Source of the DNA: Streptomyces cacaoi
Lineage (GTDB): Bacteria > Actinomycetota > Actinomycetes > Streptomycetales > Streptomycetaceae
DNA: 55,927 bases
Direction of reading: 5' to 3'
Assembly: GCF_006539165.1 (NCBI RefSeq)
Contig: NZ_BJMM01000015.1
Coordinates: 1 to 55,927 of the forward strand
The notes under the pieces are model-generated. The model was not told the DNA's origin and searched no databases. It was given only the letters and a program-made list of their open reading frames with translations. The first letter of the stretch is position 1. The number at the start of each line of letters is the position of its first letter. The position numbers and the translations under genes were made by a program. This document shows, one piece after another, positions 49,810-55,927 of the stretch.

Positions 49810-50751
49810 TCAGCCGAGCCGTTCGCCCGCCGCGATCCGGGTGCCCCGTGCCCAATCGGCCGCCGGCATCGGCTTCTTGCCCTGCGGCTGCACCCACTCC
49901 AGGCGCACGGGGTGCGAACCCGTGCCGACCAGCACGGAGTTCTTGCCGACCAGCAGCTCCCCGGGGCCCGGCTCGGAACCGTCACCGGCGCCGTCCGGGG
50001 CGAGCGCGACCGAGCGGACCTTGAGCCGCTCGTCGCGGAAGACGGTCCAGGCGCCGGGCGCGGGCGTGCAGGCGCGGACGAGCCGGTCGACGCGGAGCGC
50101 GGGCGCGCTCCAGTCGATCCGGGCGTCCTCGACGGAGATCTTCGGGGCGAGGGAGACGCCCTCCTCCTTCTGCGGCTCGGGCCGCAGCGTGCCGTCCTCG
50201 ATCCCGTCCATGGTGGCCGCGAGCAACCCCGCACCCGCGAACGCGAGCCGGGTGAGCAGATCGCCGCTGGTGTCCGTGGTGCGCACCTCCTCGGTGACGA
50301 CGCCGTAGACGGGGCCGGAGTCGAGCCCCTCCTCGATCTGGAAGGTGGAGGCGCCCGTCACCTCGTCACCGGCGAGCAGCGCGTGCTGCACGGGCGCGGC
50401 ACCGCGCCACGCGGGCAGCAGCGAGAAGTGCAGATTGACCCAGCCGTGCCGGGGCACGTCGAGCGCGACCCGGGGCAGCAGGGCGCCGTAGGCGACGACG
50501 GGACAGCAGTCGGGGGCGATCTCCCGCAGCCGCGCGAGGAAGTCCTCGTCCCGCGGCTTGGCGGGCTTGAGCACCTCGATGCCCTCCTCCTCGGCGCGCT
50601 GCGCGACCGGACTGGGGACGAGCCGCCGGCCGCGCCCCGCCCGCGCGTCGGGCCGGGTGACCACGGCGGCGATCTCGTGCCGGCCGGAGGCGAGCAGGGC
50701 GTCGAGCGCGGGGACGGCGACCTCGGGGGTGCCGGCGAAGACGAGCCTCAT
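49810..50751 (-). CDS. fmt: Methionyl-tRNA formyltransferase
   Basis: 313 residues, normal size. Formylates initiator Met-tRNA using 10-formyl-THF. Landmarks: MRLVFAGTPEVAVPALDALL, VVTRPDARAGRGRRLVPSPV, VAYGALLPRVALDVPRHGWV, the hydrolase signature LHFSLLPAWRGAAPVQHALL (SLLPxxRGxAP), and GASTFQIEEGLDSGPVYG. The C-terminal domain (about 205-313) binds the tRNA acceptor. ATG at 50751 begins the conserved N-terminus. A GGTCAA/TTGACC inverted pair about 200 bp upstream may contain the promoter. Confidence 0.96.
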   Translation of the reverse strand: MRLVFAGTPEVAVPALDALLASGRHEIAAVVTRPDARAGRGRRLVPSPVAQRAEEEGIEVLKPAKPRDEDFLARLREIAPDCCPVVAYGALLPRVALDVPRHGWVNLHFSLLPAWRGAAPVQHALLAGDEVTGASTFQIEEGLDSGPVYGVVTEEVRTTDTSGDLLTRLAFAGAGLLAATMDGIEDGTLRPEPQKEEGVSLAPKISVEDARIDWSAPALRVDRLVRACTPAPGAWTVFRDERLKVRSVALAPDGAGDGSEPGPGELLVGKNSVLVGTGSHPVRLEWVQPQGKKPMPAADWARGTRIAAGERLG

Positions 50752-51077
50752 CGGTGGCGGACTACCTCTCACACGGGTGCGGAACGGACTGCGGCGGGCG
50801 GCACCGGGCCGACCGTCACCGCTGCAAAGACAGCCCAGTTTACGGTCGGCGCACGGCATCGCACCTCGGGGGCGTGCGGACCCCAACGCGCCCTGTGAGC
50901 GCGGCGCGAGCGCCCCCACAGCGTGACCAGAGCGCCCATCAGTGCGTTGGTCAAGTCAGGTTGACCGAATCAGGCACCGCCCGTTCCGCGCGGCGACCTC
51001 CCTGGTTCCGCACCGTTCCTCAGCAGAGTTCAGCACAGCTCAACAGCCCCTTTTCAGCCGGTTCGAGAGGCTTTTTC
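50752..51077. other. Divergent spacer between fmt and HTH-protein gene
   Basis: 326 bp. The main feature is GGTCAA-N6-TTGACC (50949-50966), which is also two back-to-back -35-like TTGACC boxes, one per strand. No good -10 follows on either side. Nothing else recognised. Confidence 0.5.
50949..50966. promoter_or_regulatory. Back-to-back TTGACC boxes / inverted repeat
   Basis: GGTCAA (50949-50954) and TTGACC (50961-50966), 6-bp spacer. Could be divergent -35 hexamers for fmt and the plus-strand gene, or an operator. Confidence 0.4.
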
Positions 51078-51623
51078 ATGGCCGACCACGCAACCCACGA
51101 CGCCCAGGCACGGGCAAGCCTGCACCTCCTGGTGCGGGACATCGAGCGGGTCCGCCGGCAGGTGGACGCGCTGCGTACCCTCACCGCCCAGCTCGGCAAC
51201 GTCTACCGCCCGCGGCGCACCGGTCCGTCCGCGGGCTTCGTCGTCTACGGGCGCGCGCCCGCACCGACCGTCCGGCTCGCCCAGGAACTCCGCGACAGCG
51301 TCGAGACGTTGGTGACCGCCGCGGTCGACTTCGACCGCTCCCTGGGCTTCTCCTGGGACGCCGTGGGCTCGGCGCTGGGAGTCACCAAGCAGGCCGTGCA
51401 CCGCCGCTACGGCGCCCGCCGCGGCACGGCCCGCTCCACCTCCGAGAGCGACGGGGCCGCCGCGGCACGCCCCGCGGAGACCGTCCCGGCCGTTCCCCGC
51501 CCCGTCTCCGCCGCCCACCGGCCCGGCGTTCCGGCGGCACGCCCCGCCCCCGCCCAGCCGGCCCAGACCGCCGCCCCCCACGAACCCCGGCACGGCAGCC
51601 TCCCGGCCCCCCGCAACGGCTGA
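51078..51623 (+). CDS. Small HTH-like DNA-binding protein
   Basis: 181 residues from ATG at 51078 (GAGAGG 7 bases upstream). A helical N-terminus (ASLHLLVRDIERVRRQVDAL) is followed by a conserved helix-turn-helix-like segment, VDFDRSLGFSWDAVGSALGV then TKQAVHRRYGARRGTARSTS, at about 85-120. The Trp/Asp-rich SWDAVGxALGVTKQAxHRRY motif is typical of a common Streptomyces family of unknown role. Residues after 115 are Ala/Pro-rich and probably disordered. It sits between fmt and priA, though the TetR/SDR pair now separates it from priA. Function not established. Confidence 0.8.
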   Translation: MADHATHDAQARASLHLLVRDIERVRRQVDALRTLTAQLGNVYRPRRTGPSAGFVVYGRAPAPTVRLAQELRDSVETLVTAAVDFDRSLGFSWDAVGSALGVTKQAVHRRYGARRGTARSTSESDGAAAARPAETVPAVPRPVSAAHRPGVPAARPAPAQPAQTAAPHEPRHGSLPAPRNG

Positions 51624-51773
51624 ACCGAGCCTTCCGCACCCCTTCGTCCGACCACCCGGCGTCCTCCCCGGCCGACTCCGCCCTCCGTCCCCGTCCGTGC
51701 CGCTGCCCGGCGCCCTCCCCGGTGCCGGGCAGCGGTCGTGCGTGCGGCCGGTGTCCGGGACGGCGCAGAGGGT

Positions 51774-52685
51774 TCAGGGAGCGGGCGTGGCCAAGTAGTC
51801 GCCGTGCTCCAGGTCTTCGAGCAGCGTCGGGTGGGTGGGAGACCAGTCGAGCAGCTCCCGGGTGTGAGAGCTGGAGACGGGCCCGTCGAAGCCGTAGGCG
51901 GCGGCCATGAACGGGCTGACGAAGTGCGTGGCGGCCTCGTCGGGGGTGAGCGAGGCCGTGGGCAGGCCCAGGCCCCGGGCGATGGTCTGAGCGATGCTCT
52001 TCAGGGCGACGCCGCTCTCGGCCGCTCCGTGCAGCACGCTGCCGGCCGGCGCCTTCTCCAGCGCCAGCCGGAACAGGACCGCCGCATCCTGCCGGTGCAC
52101 CGCGGGCCACCGGTTGGCGCCGTCTCCGACGTAGGCCGAGACGCCGGTCTTCCGGGCGGTGGCGATGAGCATGGGGATGAAGCCGTGGTCCTCGGGACCG
52201 TGGACGGTGGGGGCGAGGCGGACCACGCTCGCGCGTACGCCCCGGTCGGCGAAGCCCAGGCAGGCTCGCTCGCCCGCGATCCTGAAGGGCGCCATTCCGG
52301 CCGCGTCGGGCTCGTCCTTCTCGGTGCTCTCCCGGCCCGCGGGCATGACCAGGGTGCCCGAGGTGACGACGAACGGCTTTCCCGTGTGCTCCAACGGCCG
52401 GCCCAGCGACGCGATCGCGGTCCGGTCGCGCCGCATCATGTCGTCGAGGTCCGAGAAGTCGCCGCCGTAGGCCATGTGCAGGACACCGTCGGCGGCTTCG
52501 GCGCCGCTGCGCAGGCTGTCGAGGTCGTCCAGTGAGCCTCGGTGCGGTGTCGCACCCAGCGACTCCAGCCGGGCGGCCGCGGCATCCGAGCGCGCCAGCC
52601 CGGTGACGGTGTGGCCGGCGGCGATGAGTTCGGCGACGACCGCGGGTCCGGTCTGGCCCGAACCACCGGTGACGAAAACATGCAT
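51774..52685 (-). CDS. SDR/NmrA-like NAD(P)-binding oxidoreductase
   Basis: 303 residues from ATG at 52685 (MHVFVTGGSGQTGPAVVAEL). The GxxGxxG loop, GHTVTGLARSDAAAARLESL (NADP-type basic after strand two), LVNNA-free extended SDR body with VTSGTLVMPAGRESTEKDEP and the substrate region APTVHGPEDHGFIPMLIATA, RWPAVHRQDAAVLFRLALE. YxxxK is not evident at the usual place, so this is an atypical extended SDR. Substrate unknown. Divergent from a TetR gene with three palindromic operators in the spacer, making it the likely regulated gene. Confidence 0.88.
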   Translation of the reverse strand: MHVFVTGGSGQTGPAVVAELIAAGHTVTGLARSDAAAARLESLGATPHRGSLDDLDSLRSGAEAADGVLHMAYGGDFSDLDDMMRRDRTAIASLGRPLEHTGKPFVVTSGTLVMPAGRESTEKDEPDAAGMAPFRIAGERACLGFADRGVRASVVRLAPTVHGPEDHGFIPMLIATARKTGVSAYVGDGANRWPAVHRQDAAVLFRLALEKAPAGSVLHGAAESGVALKSIAQTIARGLGLPTASLTPDEAATHFVSPFMAAAYGFDGPVSSSHTRELLDWSPTHPTLLEDLEHGDYLATPAP

Positions 52686-52705
52686 GAAGGTCTCCCCCAC
52701 TTGAC

Positions 52706-52786
52706 GCCAGTAACTGGCACTACGTACATCGGCCGCCGAGCCTAGGTAGCGCCAGTCACTGGCGTCAAGAAACGCCAGTGACTGCC
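52706..52786. promoter_or_regulatory. Three TetR-type operators, GCCAGTnACTGGC
   Basis: Three copies of a 13-bp palindrome: GCCAGTAACTGGC (52706-52718), GCCAGTCACTGGC (52751-52763) and GCCAGTGACTGCC (52774-52786, one arm decayed). Sites 1 and 2 are 45 bp apart and sites 2 and 3 are 23 bp apart. TTGACG -35-like boxes adjoin site 1 on the plus strand (52701-52706) and site 2 on the minus strand (52768-52763), so a repressor there would cover both divergent promoters. Confidence 0.85.
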
Positions 52787-52806
52787 ATATGCGGTACCCT
52801 CGGGGC

Positions 52807-53397
52807 ATGCCACGGAGCGGAGCAGAAGCACGTCGCCGCCTTCAGCAGGCAGCTTTGGAGCTGTACCAGGAGCACGGGTTCGACCGGACCACCACGGCCG
52901 GGATCGCCGCCCGTGCCGGCGTCAACGAGCGCACCTTCTTCCGGCACTTCCCGGACAAGCGCGAGGTGCTCTTCGACGGCGAAGCCGACCTGCGCGCCGC
53001 ACTGGTGCACGCGGTGACCGAAGCCGCCGACGGCCTCCAGCCGCTCGACATGGTGCTGGCCGCCTGCCGGAAGGCCGAACCGCTCCTGGAGCGCAACCGT
53101 CCGTTCGCCGCACCACGGCGGCACGTCATCGCGACGACCCCGGCGCTCCGCGAACGCGACCTGGCCAAGGCCGCGTCACTCAGCGACGCCCTGGCGGACG
53201 CGCTGCGGCAACGAGGGGTCGAAGACCGGCTGGCCGGACTGGCCGCCGTGACCGGATGGGCCGCCTTCCACCAAGCGGTCCAGGCCTGGATCGACGACCC
53301 CGCGGAGAGCCTGGACGCACACGTCCTCCGGGCCTTCGACGCTCTGCGCGCCCTCTCCGGGAGCGCCGCACCGGCACAGACACGGCCCGAGGACTGA
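52807..53397 (+). CDS. TetR-family regulator of the divergent SDR
   Basis: 196 residues from ATG at 52807. The HTH (about 8-55): AEARRRLQQAALELYQEHGF, then TTTAGIAARAGVNERTFFRH and FPDKREVLF are textbook TetR. C-terminal ligand domain about 75-185 (LDMVLAACRKAEPLLERNRP, LAAVTGWAAFHQAVQAWIDD). Expected to repress itself and the SDR through the three palindromes at 52706-52786; inducer unknown. Convergent with priA, with a 137-bp gap. Confidence 0.93.
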   Translation: MPRSGAEARRRLQQAALELYQEHGFDRTTTAGIAARAGVNERTFFRHFPDKREVLFDGEADLRAALVHAVTEAADGLQPLDMVLAACRKAEPLLERNRPFAAPRRHVIATTPALRERDLAKAASLSDALADALRQRGVEDRLAGLAAVTGWAAFHQAVQAWIDDPAESLDAHVLRAFDALRALSGSAAPAQTRPED

Positions 53398-53534
53398 CGC
53401 GCCCCCACAAGACGGCCCTCGCTCCTCGCGCGCGAACGGCGCCTCCCTCGGAGCCGTAACGCGCGGGACCGATCCCGGCGGCACCGTCCGTGCCTCGACT
53501 CCTGGCACCGCGGGCGGCGGACGGGCGCGGGCCG

Positions 53535-55697
53535 TCAGCCGATGTCGAGCGGGTCGATCCGCAGCTGCGCCGACGGGCCCTCGCGCCGCGTCAACCGCCG
53601 CACCTGCGCCGTCTTCAACGCGGACGCCAGCGCCGCACCGCTGCCCCGCGGCACCCGCACCAGCGCACGCTCCCACTGCTCACCGGGCGGCGGATCGCCC
53701 GGCCTGCGCGGCCGCCCCGCGGCAGGCACCGGCAGCGGAACCGGACCGAGCACCTCCGCCTCGGCCGGCAGCCCCGTCTCCCGCGCCGCCTCCAACAGCC
53801 CCGCGACGGCCTGCGGCGGACCGGTGACCGCCGCCATCCGGGAGACCGGCGGAAAGCCCAGCTCGGCCCGGTCGGCCAGCTCGCGCAGGGCGTGACCGGC
53901 CGGATCCCAGCGCACCAGCGCCTGCACCGGACGCAGCGTCTCCTCCGCGACGACGACCACCGAACCGCCCGCCTCGTGGCCGCGCACCAGCGACGCCGCC
54001 GCCAGCCAGCGGCGCAACGCCTCCTCCCCGGCCCGCAGATCGGGCCGGCCGAGCAGCACCCAGCCGTCCAGCAGCAGCGCCGCCGCATACCCCTCGCCGC
54101 CCTCGGGCACCGGCTCGGCGCCCGGGGTCGCCACCACCAGCGCGGGGCCGCCCGGCACCGTCTCCAGCACGTGCTCGCCGCCGGAGGTGCGCACCGGGAC
54201 CGACGGGAAGGCCCGGCCCAGCTCCTCCGCCGTACGCCGGGCACCGAAGACGGAGCCGCGCAGCCGGCCCCCGCCGCACATTCCGCAGTGCCAGTCGACG
54301 ACCTCGCGCGCACACCAGCCGCAACGCAGCGCGGCCCCCTCGGCCCCCGCCTCCAGCGGGCCCGAACAGTGCCGGCAGCGGGCCGGCTCGCGGCAGCGCT
54401 CGCACACCAGCCGCGGCACATAGCCGCGGCGCGGCACCTGCACCAGGACCGGCCCCAGCGCCAGCGCGTCCCGGGCCGTCCGCCACGCGAGGCTGGGCAG
54501 CCGGGCGCTGCGCGCCGCCGGATCGCGCGCCTCGTCGCCCTCCGCAGCCGTGCGGACCCGGGGCATCACCGCCCGCACCGTCTCCCGCTCGGCGGTCAGC
54601 GGCCTGGCGAAGCCGGACTCCACCAGCTGCGCCGCCTCGACGGTGCAGCCGTGCGCGCCGAGCAGGAACGCGGCCTGCTCGGTGACGGCACGCTGCATCA
54701 GCACCTCGCGCGCATGCGGCTGGGGAGCGCGCTCCTCGCTGTGCGCCGCGTCGCCGTCCTCCCAGATCGCCACCAGCCCGAGCCGGTGCACGGGGGCGAA
54801 CATGGCGGCGCGGGTGCCGATGACCGCGCGGACCGAGCCACGGCGGACGGCGAGCCAGCGGCGGTAGCGCGGTTCGGGCCCGGCGTCGGCGGTGAGCAGC
54901 ACGTGCCGGCCCTCGCCGACGAGCGCGGTCAGCGCCGCGTCGAGGCGCGCCGCCGCCTTGCCGTCCGGCAGCACTGCCAGCGCGCCGCGCCCCGCCGCCA
55001 GGGCCGTCGCCAGCGCGGTGGCCAGCTCGACGGCCCAGTCCTGCGGGCCCGGCAGCGCCGTCCACACCGCACGGGGCGCGGCCTTCTCCCGGAGCGCGGC
55101 CAGAAAGGCCGGGCCCTGCGGATAGCGGCTCCAGCCGCCGGGCTCCGGCATGTCCGGCCGGGGCAACCGCCGTGGTGAGGGCTGCTGTTCGGGACGGGCG
55201 CGGCGCGGCGGCACCGCGAGCTGGACGACGTCGGCGAGGGAACCGGCGTACCGGTCGGCCACCGCGCGGCACAGCTGGAGCAGCTCCGGGCCGAGCACCG
55301 GCTCGGGCGAGAGGACCTGCGCGAGGGGCGCCAGCCGCCCGGCGAAGTCGGTGTCGGCCCGCCGCTCGACGATGAACCCGTTGACGAGGCCGCCCCCCTC
55401 GCGGCGCCCCTCGCGCTCCCCCGCACCGAACCGGACGCGCACCCGGACACCGGGCTGTGCCTCCTCGTCCATGGCGGCGGGCACGGCGTAGTCGAAGTAG
55501 CGGTCGAGATGGACCATGCCCTTGTCGACGAGCACACGGGCGACGGGCAGCCGCGCGGCCCGCTCCGCGTTGCGCCAGGTACGCGGCTTGGCACGGGGCT
55601 GCCGCGCCTTGCGCTCCCGCACCGTCTCCCGGATCAACGCAAGCTGCTCGGGCGCCCCGGACTCCCCCGCCTCCGACTGCTCATCGCCCCTGCTCAC
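53535..55697 (-). CDS. priA: Primosomal protein N', actinobacterial type lacking helicase motifs
   Basis: 720 residues from GTG at 55697, preceded by a CTAAGACT -10-like box; the upstream frame is Pro/Ala/Gly filler. N-terminal 3'-DNA-binding domain: PVARVLVDKGMVHLDRYFDY, VRVRVRFGAGEREGRREGGG. The Cys-rich zinc region (CERCREPARCRHC, then RCGWCAREVVDWHCGMC) is complete with eight cysteines. The helicase Walker A is absent (ALPGPQDWAVELATALATAL stands in its place), and the DExH box is degraded to IWEDGDAAHSEERAPQPHAR. This is the known actinobacterial form: replication-restart DNA binding without ATPase helicase activity. C-terminal domain PLPVPAAGRPRRPG ... is Pro/Arg-rich. Confidence 0.92.
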   Translation of the reverse strand: MSRGDEQSEAGESGAPEQLALIRETVRERKARQPRAKPRTWRNAERAARLPVARVLVDKGMVHLDRYFDYAVPAAMDEEAQPGVRVRVRFGAGEREGRREGGGLVNGFIVERRADTDFAGRLAPLAQVLSPEPVLGPELLQLCRAVADRYAGSLADVVQLAVPPRRARPEQQPSPRRLPRPDMPEPGGWSRYPQGPAFLAALREKAAPRAVWTALPGPQDWAVELATALATALAAGRGALAVLPDGKAAARLDAALTALVGEGRHVLLTADAGPEPRYRRWLAVRRGSVRAVIGTRAAMFAPVHRLGLVAIWEDGDAAHSEERAPQPHAREVLMQRAVTEQAAFLLGAHGCTVEAAQLVESGFARPLTAERETVRAVMPRVRTAAEGDEARDPAARSARLPSLAWRTARDALALGPVLVQVPRRGYVPRLVCERCREPARCRHCSGPLEAGAEGAALRCGWCAREVVDWHCGMCGGGRLRGSVFGARRTAEELGRAFPSVPVRTSGGEHVLETVPGGPALVVATPGAEPVPEGGEGYAAALLLDGWVLLGRPDLRAGEEALRRWLAAASLVRGHEAGGSVVVVAEETLRPVQALVRWDPAGHALRELADRAELGFPPVSRMAAVTGPPQAVAGLLEAARETGLPAEAEVLGPVPLPVPAAGRPRRPGDPPPGEQWERALVRVPRGSGAALASALKTAQVRRLTRREGPSAQLRIDPLDIG

Positions 55698-55927
55698 AGC
55701 CCCAGTCTTAGCAGACGCCCCGGACATCCGCCGGGGCGGAAGTGGGGCGGGACCGAGCGGAGCCGGGGCCGGAGCGGGGGCTGAGCCCGGAGCGGGGCTG
55801 AGTCGAGCCGACGCGGGAGCCGGGCCCCGACCGGGGAGCCGGGGCCCGACCGAGGCCGGGGCCGAGCCGCGCGGGAGCCGGGGCACGACCGGAGCCGGAC
55901 CGGACCGGGGAGCCGAAGCCCGACCAA
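55698..55927. repeat. GGAGCCGGGGCC-type repeats upstream of priA
   Basis: From about 55745 to the window edge the sequence is a run of imperfect GGAGCCGGGGCC(C/G)GACCG repeats, with no credible gene. In this genus metK is often the next gene beyond priA, but nothing of it is visible here. Confidence 0.65.

Noticed and set aside
45989..50308. Very long plus-strand open frame over the SorC, rpe, rsmB and fmt genes
   Set aside because: It is antisense to four well-supported minus-strand genes, has Arg/Gly/His-rich composition typical of opposite-strand reading in GC-rich DNA, and no ribosome binding site.

Overview
The window is a very GC-rich chromosomal segment. GTG starts, ATGA/GTGA stop-start overlaps, Gly/Pro/Ala-rich linkers, F420-type and XRE/DUF397 genes and a complete riboswitch-led rib operon all point to Streptomyces or a close relative. 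From memory, the order rib/his cluster ... guaB1 ... rpe, rsmB, fmt, priA resembles a conserved core block of Streptomyces chromosomes. I made no database comparison.

Layout. 1-3.3 kb: a two-gene hydantoinase/DUF917 operon cut by the left edge, followed by remnants of other genes; this end looks acquired and eroded. 3.3-11 kb: a Tat-type secreted C39-like peptidase, a small P-loop kinase, a candidate small RNA, an EccA/CbxX-type AAA ATPase and two overlapping CNNM/CBS membrane proteins. 11-18 kb: one minus-strand operon, FMN riboswitch-ribD-ribE-ribM-ribBA-ribH, followed on the same strand by hisE, hisG and a PH-domain membrane protein. 18-27 kb: an MFS transporter, an NCS2 permease, a Pro-rich membrane protein, an SDR with an MmyB-type regulator, a GNAT enzyme and an RsbW-like ATPase, separated by unusually repetitive spacers. 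27-40 kb: accessory genes in regulator-enzyme pairs (APH(6)-type kinase; OYE-type reductase with TetR; XRE with a repeat-expanded DUF397 protein; SDR with MmyB; LLM oxidoreductase; amine oxidase). 40-56 kb: mainly core genes on the minus strand: GuaB1, cation/proton antiporter with its TrkA_C partner, SorC-type regulator, rpe, rsmB, fmt, priA. They are interrupted by a TetR/SDR pair with a three-site operator.

How the genes work together. The rib operon makes riboflavin (RibD, RibBA, RibH, RibE) and probably imports it (RibM), under one FMN riboswitch. hisE and hisG may be read from the same transcript. The antiporter and its TrkA_C subunit form a cation-homeostasis unit. rsmB, fmt and priA serve rRNA methylation, initiator-tRNA formylation and replication restart.

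The most unusual features are: a DUF397 protein whose 20-residue half-domain is repeated six times behind its XRE partner; two independent SDR/MmyB modules; clear palindromic operators in two TetR-enzyme intergenic regions; a stand-alone promoter-hairpin-terminator unit at about 5.97-6.07 kb; and many short-period tandem repeats in spacers and inside genes, including a hexanucleotide tract inside a kinase gene.
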